DNA of 64,000 bases from positions 13,455,001-13,519,000 of the forward strand of contig NC_003075.7 of assembly GCF_000001735.4 (NCBI RefSeq). The letters are read 5' to 3'. The translations under genes were made by a program, and so were the position numbers. This stretch comes from Arabidopsis thaliana (lineage: Eukaryota; Streptophyta; Magnoliopsida; Brassicales; Brassicaceae). Position 1 is the first letter of the stretch. Each line of letters starts with the position of its first letter. The notes under the pieces were generated by a model. The model was not told the DNA's origin. It ran no database searches and was given only the letters and a program-made list of their open reading frames with translations. Below are positions 48,291 through 58,406 of the stretch, piece by piece.

Positions 48291-49693
48291 CTAAGTTGTT
48301 TTCTTGGGGTACTCTCTTGGTCCGAAAATGGTGGAACCAACCCTCACATTGGTGCTTCCCATCTCAATCTGCAGAAACATAGTCAAAGATCATCTTCCAC
48401 ATATATGTGGTTCCTCGGATGAAAGAAAGAACACATTCAAATGATTTTCGATATTGAGTTGATTGCATTTTCGATATTAGAAGAGAGACAAAGATATTAC
48501 CGCTAGCTCGAAGTCACCAGACATGCCCATGGACAGTTCAAATTGATCCTCAGCCATTCCAAGTGCCTTGCATACATCAGCTCTACAGTTTGAAAGTGTC
48601 TGTCCCGGTTTATGGGGAAAAGAATAAACCTTGGTAAGTAAAACTTGTAGGAATAACCCGAGAACACGTAAAACAAGTATCCAATCAAGTAGTAGAATAC
48701 CCTGAAGTTCTCTGGGGTAGACGTATAATCAGGCATCCCAATAGTCATTAATCCGGAGAATACCAGATTTGGACAGTGATGTTTCACATGTCTTGCTAGC
48801 TCTACAACGCTAGAAGGTTCGATTCCAGATTTAGCTGCATCCATAATCAATCAGTCAGCCAACTGAAGAGGCTGGACAAGGAAATCAGCATAGAGGTAAA
48901 ATACTCACAAACTTCTCCGCTTGTGTTCACTTGGACCAAAACCTTTAGTGGATGTCTCCCAAGATTTGAAACAGCTCGATCTAGATGATTTGCTACCTGT
49001 GAAATCAATCCCAAGTGATTGTATAACCAAAATAACCTCCTAGTAAAGTGAATTGTGCAAGTTAAACGCCACAACAACCTCTAATCGCTAGTTATAATAC
49101 CTTTTCTCCATCCACACCATGAACCATTGCCAAATTTGGGACTCCAGCTGCAAACATTGGATTAAACGACTTTCACTTTCACTAAACCCCTAATTCAATA
49201 TTAAAGATGGGGATAAAAGTCAGACTCAATAGCGTTTTGGCTTTGTTGCTCTGTAAATGCCCCACGAAATGCCACTCTATATCTTCCGGAAGCTGTATAT
49301 CAATCAAACAAAGTGAAGGAGAAGCTCCATTAGCATCATCAAAAGCACAAAATATATCACATTCCCAGAAAATGGAGAGACACATAGTAGTTAGTGATTG
49401 AAGGATAAACATTCGGATTTTGAAATGAAATCGATTATCTAGTGAAGATAACAAGGATTGGAGAGAGGAACCTGTGGAGCTTTATCGATGATTTCTTGAA
49501 CGTAATTCTCGCCGAAGCAACGGTGACCTGCGTCGTAGATTTGGCGGATAAGTGAGACGGGTTTAGTCTTGGAGACTGGAAGGACCCTGACCCGCTCGGG
49601 ATCTCTTCCTACTTGCTCCGCCGCCTTACGAGCTCTAAGAATCACAGAGCGGAGAGCACTTGCGACGGTTGCCTCCACCGCAGGAGCTGCCAT
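48291..49693 (-). CDS. Pyridoxal phosphate homeostasis protein (YggS/PROSC family)
   Basis: Seven exons on the minus strand: 49693-49472, 49292-49226, 49147-49101, 48996-48909, 48834-48701, 48599-48501 and 48368-48291, for 244 aa. The fold is the alanine-racemase-like TIM barrel. The PLP-binding Lys lies in RVLPVSKTKPVSLIRQIY. Other conserved stretches are GENYVQEI, EWHFVGHLQSNKAK, FSGLMTIGMP, SMGMSGDFELAIEMGSTNVR and the phosphate-binding VGSTIFGPR. Family knowledge: these proteins carry PLP and buffer vitamin B6 and amino-acid metabolism, with no known catalysis. No targeting peptide is evident, so it is probably cytosolic. The gene is divergent from AspRS, with one copy of a 310-bp repeat between them. 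I recall AT4G26860. Confidence 0.95.
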
Positions 49694-50380
49694 CGCCAAT
49701 CGCCACTAACGCCTGTCGTCAATTTGGGCTTCTTCGGGAGTAATGTTTTTGTCACGTAAATTAGTTTATGGCCTTTAATTGGATAATTCACGGTCCACAC
49801 GTTCAATACTAATTGCGATTATTTATCTCTTCACTTTTAATCAAAATTTCCAAGGCAGAGACACATGTAAGGGTTGATGTATATAGTCATCAATTCACGA
49901 GATTATTGGAATCTTTATTGCATAAACAATATCAAAATTGTGTTTTTATATATACCCTTTCAAAACGTTATGGGATTCAAAATTACACCCACACCCACCA
50001 CTTATTGATTGGACATAACATCATTCAATGTAAAATTACACCCACCTCTTATTCATGTTTTAATTTTCACTTCTGTATATATTTTTCGAATTTCATGTAT
50101 TCTGTTTGTACTTTTTTGGGTCTTATGTTAAGCCCATTTGTGGGTTTGTAAAAGTCTTTGACAATATCCAATAAATCAGTGAAAAAAAAAAGAAAAAAAA
50201 AATTATTATCACTGTAAACTTCAAATCAATTCAACTTGTGCTTTACATGGGTCTTCGCTGGACCAATATGTTTTGTGGGCCTTTCAAGCCCAACAATAGT
50301 TATCTACCCTAGCTCAAAAAGAGTTATCTTATTCTCATTCTCTCTCTCTCTGCCGCAGCTATCAATTTACTGGAGAAGAG
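49694..50380. other. Divergent promoter region holding repeat copy 1
   Basis: The left half is one copy of the long direct repeat (49722-50031). The right half includes TGGGCC-type motifs near 50276-50295 and a CT-rich leader for AspRS. No gene. Confidence 0.5.
49722..50031 (+). repeat. Long direct repeat, copy 1 (upstream of AspRS)
   Basis: About 310 bp that recur in the same orientation at 52792-53113. Shared blocks include AATTAGTTTATGGCCTTTAA, TTCACGGTCCACACGTTCAA, GATTATTGGAATCTTTATT and CACCCACACCCACCACTTAT. Identity by eye is about 85% with a few small indels. It starts 29 bp upstream of the PLP homeostasis gene ATG. No terminal inverted repeats and no coding capacity. Confidence 0.85.
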
Positions 50381-52619
50381 ATGGTGGGATCAGAGGTTTT
50401 GGAGGAATGTGGAGAAAAAATAAGCAAGAAAGAGTCAAAGAAGCGAGCCGCTAAACTGGAGAAGTTGCTCCGTAAACAGGAACGAGAAGAAGCCACATCA
50501 TCATCTCTTTCTCTGGAGGAGGAGGATGAATCGTGTTCCAGCAACTACGGTGACGTGACTACTAACGAGTTGCAGTCGGCTGTTGAGGGAAAAGAGCTCA
50601 CTGATGTGAGCAACTTGGTTGAAGAGATTGTGGGGTCAGAGGTTTCGATCAGAGGTCGACTGCACAAGAATCGCTTAGTCGGTACCAAATTGTTTGTGAT
50701 CTTGAGGGAAAGTGGATTCACGGTTCAATGCGTGGTGGAGGAGACCAGAGTTGGTGCAAACATGATTAAATTTGTCAAGCAGCTGAGTCGTGAATCTGTT
50801 GTTGAGCTTATCGGTGTCGTCTCTCACCCTAAGAAGCCTCTCACAGGAACCACCCAGCAGGTTTCCTTTTTTTCTTTGATTGATTCGAATAGCGACATAC
50901 ATGAACTCATCGATAATGTTGTTGCAGGTTGAAATACATGTCAGAAAAATGTACTGCCTCAGCAGATCCTTGCCAAATTTACCACTTGTTGTGGAGGATG
51001 CTGCTCGTAGTGAATCAGATATTGAAAAATCTGGCAAGGTAGAATAATGTTTTAAGATTTGGAGCTGCTTATGATTATTTATATATTCCTTCATAAGAGA
51101 GCTGCTGCAGGATGGCAAACAAGCTGCTCGTGTCCTTCAGGACACACGTTTGAATAATAGGGTTCTTGACATCAGAACACCGGCTAATCAAGCCATCTTC
51201 CGTATTCAGTGCCAAGTCCAAATTGTAAGCTCTGATTTGATATGCAACATGGAGGATTATAGCTAGTTAGTGTCAACTAGGATATGATTTGTCATTATCC
51301 TAATAGTTCATTGCATGATTTAATTGTTTGTGTAGGCGTTCAGAGAATACTTACAATCCAAGGGGTTTCTTGAAATCCACACACCGAAATTGATCGCTGG
51401 CAGTAGTGAAGGAGGTTCTGCTGTGTTTAGGTTGGACTACAAAGGGCAGCCTGCTTGTCTGGCTCAGTCTCCTCAGCTTCATAAGCAGATGGCGATATGT
51501 GGTGACATGCGACGCGTCTTTGAGGTTGGTCCTGTTTTCAGAGCTGAAGACTCCTTCACTCATAGACACCTGTGTGAATTCGTTGGTCTTGATGTGGAGA
51601 TGGAGATTCGAATGCACTACTCTGAGGTATGTATGATTGTGCTACTGTTAAGATATTAATAATATTTCATCTCTTCACTAGTGCTTATAATTGGTGCAGA
51701 TAATGGATCTTGTGGGGGAGTTGTTTCCGTTCATATTCACAAAAATAGAAGAAAGGTGCCCAAAGGAACTTGAATCTGTCAGAAAGCAATACCCTTTTCA
51801 ATCTTTGAAGGTAATCTATCTTTTGGATTCTTAGGAAAAAACTGAGTTTCTTTTGTGTTGGATACTGATGATTGGCACTAAACTTGTAGTTTCTTCCGCA
51901 AACATTGAGGCTAACCTTTGCAGAAGGGATTCAAATGCTTAAGGTATGACAGGATTTTTTTTGCATCCAACTTGATGAGTTAGACTATGAATAAATAATA
52001 GTTGGGTCATCTTGACAGGAAGCTGGCGAGGAGGTTGATCCTCTTGGTGATCTAAATACAGAATCTGAGAGGAAACTTGGCCAGCTTGTTCTGGAAAAGT
52101 ACAAGACGGAGTTCTACATGCTGCATCGCTATCCATCGGCTGTCAGACCGTTCTACACTATGCCCTATGAAAATGATTCTAACTACAGCAACTCTTTCGA
52201 TGTCTTCATCAGAGGTGCGTGCATCTATGAGTTTGTCACCCAATTATGTTACTTCTACACTTGATTTAATAATACTAAATTTGAGCTTTCTGTCTTATAG
52301 GAGAGGAGATCATGTCAGGAGCTCAACGTATCCATGACCCAGAACTCTTGGAGAAGCGCGCAAGAGAATGCGGCATTGATGTCAAGACAATATCCACGTA
52401 CATTGATGCATTCAGGTAACCACAAACTGATCGATCCAGTTGGGTTCCTACTATGAGTTGAGTTGAGTTGACGAGTGGCTGCATGTTTACAGGTACGGTG
52501 CACCACCTCACGGTGGATTCGGAGTGGGGCTGGAGCGTGTGGTAATGCTCTTATGTGCCCTCAATAACATCCGCAAAACTTCGCTATTCCCTCGTGACTC
52601 TCAAAGGCTCACTCCCTAA
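50381..52619 (+). CDS. Aspartyl-tRNA synthetase, class II, cytosolic type
   Basis: Nine exons: 50381-50860, 50928-51038, 51111-51224, 51336-51626, 51700-51810, 51890-51943, 52019-52214, 52301-52415 and 52493-52619, for 532 aa. A Lys/Glu-rich N-terminal extension ([20 protein letters not shown]) typical of eukaryotic cytosolic enzymes precedes an OB-fold anticodon-binding domain ([20 protein letters not shown]). The catalytic domain has motif 2 ([18 protein letters not shown]) and motif 3 ([14 protein letters not shown]). Reaction: Asp + ATP + tRNA(Asp) gives Asp-tRNA. No transit peptide is present. A paralogue on chromosome 4 (IBI1, from memory AT4G31180) acts in beta-aminobutyric-acid priming, and this one is AT4G26870. 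The 3' end carries a short tandem duplication over the stop codon. Confidence 0.96.
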
Positions 52620-52668
52620 TATCATTGCTCTTCCCTGGCGACTCTCAAAGGCTCGCTCCCTTAATATC
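52587..52668. repeat. 44-bp tandem duplication across the AspRS stop codon
   Basis: TTCCCTCGTGACTCTCAAAG and following bases (52587-52623) recur with a few changes at 52631-52668 (TTCCCTGGCGACTCTCAAAG). Period is 44 bp. Copy 1 codes the last residues [10 protein letters not shown] and the TAA. Copy 2 lies in the 3' UTR. Confidence 0.85.
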
Positions 52669-53264
52669 TATCTTTGATAATTGTCCCCGCTCCCGATTTC
52701 TAAGTTATTTTTTTGGTGCAGTTCGTTAGGTGTTTAGTTATCTTTAAACTATGTATGTGTTGTAACCTTTAAATTATTAAGGAGCAGTACTATTTGGGCT
52801 TTTTCGGGAATAATATTTTGTCGGGCCACAAGATTTTCACGTAAATTAGTTTATGGCCTTTAATTGGATAATTCACGGTCCACACGTTCAATACTAATTG
52901 CAATTATTTATCTTCATTTTATCCAATTTCCCATTAAAAGGCTGAGAGGACATATATATAGTCATCAATTCATGAGATTATTGGAATCTTTATTTTGCAT
53001 AAACAATATCAAAATTGTTTTATTCTTTTATATATACCCTTTCAAAATGTTATGGGATTTAAAATTACACCCACACCCACCACTTATTAATTGGACATAA
53101 CATCATCCAATGTGAATAATTGTTTAACCTGTATATATATGTATTAGAGTCTTTTTCTTCTCTTTTTTTTTTTTGTTAAAAGAGTGATAGACTTTTAATT
53201 AGCTTTAGTTTAATTTGTTGTGTAATATATATACACCCCTCTCTTGTGATGATGGATCGATTAT
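52620..53264. other. AspRS 3' flank, repeat copy 2 and STIG1-like gene 3' flank
   Basis: Apart from the tandem duplication and repeat copy 2, the interval is AT-rich 3' flank of two converging genes. Confidence 0.5.
52792..53113 (+). repeat. Long direct repeat, copy 2 (downstream of AspRS)
   Basis: Second copy of the 310-bp unit, beginning TTTGGGCTTTTTCGGGAATA and ending near CATCATCCAATGTG. Both copies have the same orientation and lie about 3.07 kb apart, enclosing exactly the AspRS gene with its promoter and 3' UTR. Confidence 0.85.
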
Positions 53265-53723
53265 TCACGCATAGTTACATAGACCGTAGACGCAGAACTC
53301 GCCCAGCTCACACGGATGGTTACACTGTCCACAATGGCGTTTATCGTAAGCTACGTAAACACATTGGCCGCGACAACACGTCTGTGAGAACTTGCATTTG
53401 TTCTTACACGCGCCACAGTTATTGTCGTCACTGGACACGTCTATGCACTTATTGTTGCAGCATGTCATCGTCGAGTTGCTTCCTCCCCCTCCGTAGGGGG
53501 TACATATCTCAGGGTTCCTGTTGCAATGGTCTGCAGCGTTAGGGTTTCGCTCGCCTACTTCCTTTTGAGCCAATAACCGGTTCGGCCTTATAGTCGGCGT
53601 ACTCGGTGCATCAAAGCTTGTGTACTCTCTAATGGTGGTTGTATTGTTGGTTATGGTTGTGATGACTGCGATTGTGATTGCGGTTGTTATTGCAATGGAC
53701 ACGAGTAGCTTCACGAAGGCCAT
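53265..53723 (-). CDS. STIG1-like cysteine-rich secreted protein
   Basis: A single 152-aa exon from [20 protein letters not shown] to CVYGLCNYA. The first 25 residues are a hydrophobic signal or anchor. After a variable Pro/Thr linker (ABOUT residues 35-65) comes the STIG1 domain with 16 Cys by my count, in pairs and CxxC patterns: [20 protein letters not shown], then [17 protein letters not shown] and CVYGLC. Family knowledge: STIG1 proteins are secreted from stigma or other tissues. They control exudate and pollen-tube growth by binding receptor kinases and phosphoinositides, and some act on Ca2+ transporters. The target here is unknown. A TATAAAC lies at 53851-53857 on the minus strand. 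I recall AT4G26880. Confidence 0.93.
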   Translation of the reverse strand: MAFVKLLVSIAITTAITIAVITTITNNTTTIREYTSFDAPSTPTIRPNRLLAQKEVGERNPNAADHCNRNPEICTPYGGGGSNSTMTCCNNKCIDVSSDDNNCGACKNKCKFSQTCCRGQCVYVAYDKRHCGQCNHPCELGEFCVYGLCNYA

Positions 53724-53850
53724 TTTCTTTTTGAGCTTTAGGGTTCGAGAGAGAGAGAGAGATTGTTCTTCTTCCTTTTTTTCTCTTTAGAAATACTTAA
53801 AGATAGAAAGGATTGTGATTGGTGAGGAAGTAGGTGAGGGTGGACTTAGT

Positions 53851-53857
53851 GTTTATA
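53851..53857 (-). promoter_or_regulatory. TATA box of STIG1-like gene
   Basis: TATAAAC on the minus strand about 130 bp upstream of the ATG; spacing fits a leader of about 100 nt. Confidence 0.45.
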
Positions 53858-54611
53858 GTTGTCCTCGAGTAGAGTTGACGCAGGAAATGCGATGAAAAAA
53901 GTGATTAGATTATCTTTTCCGTTTGGCTTTTTTTAATTATTTCTGACTATAATAAGTTTTCTTGACGATAGAAATTTGAAGTAGAAAGGAAACAATAGGA
54001 ATAGAGCTATATGCATGTACGTTGCTATATATGTTGCGTGCATTACGCCTTTCAAAATAAAGATACATACACTAACAAATATAAACGCAAACGAACCGCA
54101 AGAGATGATTTACATAGACATGAATGAATCCATAGCCCCATGGGACGACCTGAGGCAATTCAGGCGAGTTGAACGGAGAAGCAAAGGCGTCGATCCATTT
54201 CTTTAATCGATCTCTTTATTTTTCTTAAATTTGATTATATTGTTTGCGAGAACCAAGAAACATTGATCTCTATTTCTAATATAGGCAAAATTATTCGACA
54301 AGCCAGCTTTAACTTGTGTATTAAAAAAGCTCGTTCCTCCGTGTAAACTTAATTAGCCAGCAATGTACATGAAATACGAAATTCATTACGTAAGTTCGAA
54401 TATATAGAAGAAAAGAACATGCATGTATTAGTACGTTGACGATTGTAGAAGATTCAGAGAGATGAAGTTAACATACGCGATTCTTGACACGAAATGGTTG
54501 TTAGCTTTTCACTCAATTTCATCGTTGACGATTTTGTATGGGCTATGGCCACTCGTTTCCAATAGGTCGTGTGTGCGTTAATTAAGTATTTTAAATAAAT
54601 AAATAAATACA

Positions 54612-54628
54612 AATATATATATATATAT
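54612..54628. repeat. Short (AT)n microsatellite
   Basis: An ATATATATATATATATA run next to AAATA units, a simple-sequence tract of about 17 bp. Confidence 0.7.
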
Positions 54629-55821
54629 AACATTATAAATACTATATCATTTCTATTAACGTCAAAAATACACAACTTTACGTCATTAAGTCAACATCAT
54701 TTCTATTGGCTGTATTATGACCTCTACAAATTATTACCGTACGTATACTGACTTTTCTATTTTGTGCATGTTAATACTCAAACCACGAGTATAGTCTTTC
54801 GTAGTCGGATACGAAGCATGTATAAACATTCTTTAATATATTTAAACAAAAGAAAAAGAAAAGTTTTGTTGATCACATACCTCTCATTTTTGTTTTTTCC
54901 GTCAATCACATACCTCTCATTAGGAGGGTGTTTTAAAATTTTCAAATCTGAAGCTTCCATTATTCAAAGTCTAGCATGTGAAGTGAACCCTACTAAATTA
55001 TAAAGACTGGTTTAAAGGCCCATATTGATACCCAACATTGAAATTGTGTTTCCCCCCACCCTATACTTTTGCAAAATCAATATTACTAAAACTATTTTTA
55101 CAATAGCCCATTTGATCTAAATTTATTAATTTAGTATTAAGCTTGATACAATCATACAATGATTAAACTTCCTACCGAACAAGAAATATAGTTTCAAGAG
55201 CTTATTATAGTTTATAATCATAGCTTAATAACTTAAAACAATTTATAAAAAAATGTATTTGAGCTGAAGTTCTCTTAAATATGCTTATGGTGATGCAACT
55301 AACCTTCGTTCTCCTATCTTTCTTTATTTCGCTTTATTTTAAATTACGCCGCAAAGTTTAGTGGTTAGTTCTTATGGCTGCAAGTCGTGAGTTATCATAA
55401 TATTATATGTTCTTAGTTACCTTTGCTCAGTGATTTTAGATAACTATCTCATCAGTTCACCGTTTATATAATTTGGTTTTTAGTTTTTACACGCCAATAT
55501 TTATCAATTTTGTTCGAAATCACATTGTTACTTGGAGAGATGATATAAGGAGCCAATTCAAGTTAGTTCATTTTGTGTATTCTACGCCTGAAATTCAGTA
55601 ATAGGAATCATCTTCATAACTTAATTGGTATCTCACTAATAAACCTGTCGCCAAAGATAGTAAAGTACATTTGACCAGAAAAAAGTAGCAAAAATTATAA
55701 ACCAATCAAATTCTGCATCATAACTCATAATTAAGGCCTTTCATTTTGAAAAGAAGTCACATGAATAACTGACCCTAACATAAATACCAACATAAATAGT
55801 AAGTAGGCTATATATACGCGT

Positions 55822-55923
55822 AATTAAGTGTAGAAATAGAAAACTAGGAATGAACATAAACACTAGTTTTCATGTGACTTCTTTCTTATGTTCTTTCATA
55901 GTTTTCCATTTCTACACTTAATC
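55822..55923. repeat. Foldback with arms of about 38 bp
   Basis: AATTAAGTGTAGAAATAGAA (from 55822) and the opposite-strand reading of 55886-55923 (ATTAAGTGTAGAAATGGAAA) match over about 38 bp with few mismatches, around a loop of about 25 bp. A second inverted pair, GAAAAGAAGTCACATGA (near 55748) and TCATGTGACTTCTTTC (near 55870), overlaps the first. Confidence 0.7.
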
Positions 55924-56971
55924 TTGCGGTTAAATGAATACACACACACTCACTCAATCTTAGACACGCATTTTGTCCAAATCACATGCATGAATCCGCG
56001 TTTTCCATCCAACTATTAAATTCCATTTTAAAACTCTCATTCCATAACCGAAGAAAGAAAAGAAAAAGTAAACTCTGAAATCCAACTGTATCCTCGGAGC
56101 AAAAGCAATGACGAATAAATATTCCCAGCTTGCATTCTAATTAAAGACATTATCACTTGCATTCACATTTGTGATTCCACCTCTCATTTTTTACTTTTTT
56201 TACTTTACAGCCTCATAAACAAATAATTAAAATTTAAACTTTGATCAGTTACTTAAATCATTGTTTATATAAGTCGAGTGACGTTAAAATGGTCTGAAAC
56301 TTGATTTGATCCACGCGCCTCCGTCCACTCTGGCTTCATGCCGTCAAAGCTGTCTTTACCAATTTCTCTTTCGCCACGTGGCTTCTTTCACGCACTTTTA
56401 TATTGTTGCCACACAAAAATGCTTACCAGACTTGATCTGTGCGTTGCCAAATATGTACGTATCTGTGTGGTTAGTCTGTCCAATGCAATTAAATTTAAAA
56501 CAAACTTCTCAATTTAAGTATTACACAATAAGTTAATGCAGATGACTTAACATGCGGCTGTTGCCAACAATGACAAGTTTGCACTCACTAGATGACATTT
56601 CAGTTTGCACTTCAAAATAACTAGTAAAACCATATACTTAAACTTCCATTTGTACTAATTTAATAATAAGTATGGTAGTCCTTGGTATGAATCATGCTAA
56701 TTATATTTCCAAAACTCAAACGACAAGTGACGCTTGTCATAATATTCAACATAGATTAAACTGCTGTAAACAGTAAACAAATAGTAAAATAATTTATCTA
56801 AAAATAGATAAAGTGAAAGATAAGCTAAAAGTATAATTGGAGGAGAAGAAATCAACAACTTAAGAATAAAGAATGTCGTATCCGACTTCGAACCAAAGCC
56901 CCATGCCAAAGTCACATACACACACTTCTACATACCCTAAACACACACACTCGAATACATAAACTCTTTTC

Positions 56972-56980
56972 TATATATAA
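56972..56980 (+). promoter_or_regulatory. TATA box of MAPKKK16
   Basis: TATATATAA 92-100 bp upstream of the ATG, giving a predicted leader of about 65 nt. Confidence 0.5.
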
Positions 56981-57071
56981 ACTTCTTATAAGCCATTTGC
57001 TTAAACAACTCTCAAGTAAAAAAAAAAAATCAACAATCTCTAAACTCTTCTCTGTTTTCTGATCTGTTCCA

Positions 57072-58406
57072 ATGGAGATTAATTGGACAAGAGGACCAAT
57101 CATCGGTCGAGGCTCTACCGCCACTGTCTCTATAGCAATCTCAAGCTCCGGTGAGCTCTTCGCCGTCAAATCTGCCGACTTATCTTCTTCGTCCTTGTTG
57201 CAGAAAGAGCAATCAATCTTGTCTACATTGAGCTCTCCTCACATGGTCAAATACATAGGCACTGGTTTAACGCGCGAGAGCAACGGATTGGTGTACAATA
57301 TACTGATGGAATACGTTTCTGGTGGAAATCTTCACGATTTAATCAAAAATTCCGGCGGTAAGTTGCCGGAGCCGGAGATAAGATCATACACTCGTCAGAT
57401 TCTTAACGGTTTGGTGTATCTTCACGAGAGAGGGATTGTTCACTGCGACTTGAAGAGCCATAACGTTCTGGTTGAGGAAAATGGCGTTTTGAAAATCGCC
57501 GACATGGGTTGTGCTAAATCGGTTGACAAGTCGGAATTTTCCGGTACACCGGCGTTTATGGCCCCAGAAGTTGCTCGTGGTGAAGAACAGAGGTTTCCGG
57601 CTGATGTGTGGGCTTTGGGATGTACGATGATCGAGATGATGACTGGATCAAGCCCTTGGCCGGAGTTAAACGACGTCGTTGCTGCAATGTATAAGATTGG
57701 ATTTTCAGGCGAGTCGCCGGCGATTCCCGCGTGGATATCGGATAAAGCTAAAGACTTTCTGAAGAATTGTTTAAAGGAAGATCAAAAACAGAGATGGACT
57801 GTGGAAGAATTACTTAAACATCCATTTCTTGATGACGACGAAGAATCTCAGACAAGTGATTGTTTGAAGAACAAGACTTCTTCTCCAAGCACTGTGTTGG
57901 ATCAACGATTTTGGGATTCATGCGAAAGCTCCAAAAGTCACTTAGTTTCGATTGATCATGAAGACCCTTTTGCTGAATACTCGGAATCTTTGGATTCACC
58001 GGCTGATCGGATCGAGAAACTCGCCGGAGATGAGTTTTCAAGCTTACTTGATTGGGATACGGAAGACGATGGCGGATGGATTCAAGTGAGAGGCGAGAAA
58101 CATAAAGAAACCGAGAAACGCGACGGCGACGAAGACGTGATTTGCGTTGAAGCAACGTCATCGTCGCAAACGATTGAAGAAGTTGAAGATTGGATTTCGA
58201 ATCAAGACAGCTTGTTCTCGGAATATTCCTCTGACGACATCATTAATAATTTCTACTCTAATGTTGCTATTCAAGGAAATTTAATTGCATTTCATTATTG
58301 TACTGATGAAGATGAAAATGTATCCATAAAGAATATGTTTCGTACTAATAACAAACATTTGTTTTTCAAATTGCAAGCTCATGTTAAATTCACTAACCAA
58401 GTCTGA
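57072..58406 (+). CDS. MAPKKK16: MEKK-like protein kinase MAPKKK16
   Basis: A single 444-aa exon. The kinase domain starts almost at residue 4 (WTRGPIIGRGSTATVSIAIS) and ends near residue 257. Conserved residues are the ATP-site Lys (LFAVKSADL), catalytic loop VHCDLKSHNVLV, metal-binding Asp in IADMGCAKSV, activation-segment end TPAFMAPEVARG and VWALGCTMIEMM. HCD replaces HRD and DMG replaces DFG. The first is a subfamily trait, the second less usual. The C-terminal 190 residues are acidic and disordered (EYSESLDSPADRIEKLAGDE). Family knowledge: the intronless MAPKKK13-21 group includes the ABA-induced MAPKKK17/18 acting on MKK3. A stress role here is inference. I recall AT4G26890. Confidence 0.96.
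   Translation: MEINWTRGPIIGRGSTATVSIAISSSGELFAVKSADLSSSSLLQKEQSILSTLSSPHMVKYIGTGLTRESNGLVYNILMEYVSGGNLHDLIKNSGGKLPEPEIRSYTRQILNGLVYLHERGIVHCDLKSHNVLVEENGVLKIADMGCAKSVDKSEFSGTPAFMAPEVARGEEQRFPADVWALGCTMIEMMTGSSPWPELNDVVAAMYKIGFSGESPAIPAWISDKAKDFLKNCLKEDQKQRWTVEELLKHPFLDDDEESQTSDCLKNKTSSPSTVLDQRFWDSCESSKSHLVSIDHEDPFAEYSESLDSPADRIEKLAGDEFSSLLDWDTEDDGGWIQVRGEKHKETEKRDGDEDVICVEATSSSQTIEEVEDWISNQDSLFSEYSSDDIINNFYSNVAIQGNLIAFHYCTDEDENVSIKNMFRTNNKHLFFKLQAHVKFTNQV

Larger units (their letters stand above)
53858..57071. other. 3.2 kb gene-poor, AT-rich region upstream of MAPKKK16
   Basis: No full gene found. Noted inside: a 33-codon frame at 54105-54206, an (AT)n tract near 54612-54628, a 17-bp direct repeat (54872-54888 and 54905-54921), and a foldback at 55822-55923. 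The MAPKKK16 core promoter is at the right end. No tRNA or intact transposon seen. Confidence 0.5.

Noticed and set aside
48795-48845. GGTTCGATTCC, a perfect tRNA B-box, on the plus strand
   Set aside because: It is the reverse strand of an exon of the PLP homeostasis gene (coding SGIEPS). No A box or cloverleaf surrounds it.
49722-53113. Direct repeats around AspRS read as the long terminal repeats of a retroelement
   Set aside because: The enclosed DNA is a host gene with nine spliced exons. There is no primer-binding site, polypurine tract or retroelement protein, so the LTR reading fails.
53246-53542. 98-codon plus-strand frame with many Cys
   Set aside because: It is antisense to the STIG1-like gene. 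Its Cys and Arg content mirrors the Cys codons of the real protein.
54872-54921. Two copies of ATCACATACCTCTCATT 33 bp apart as a CRISPR-like repeat
   Set aside because: Only two copies in a eukaryotic intergenic region; a simple local duplication.
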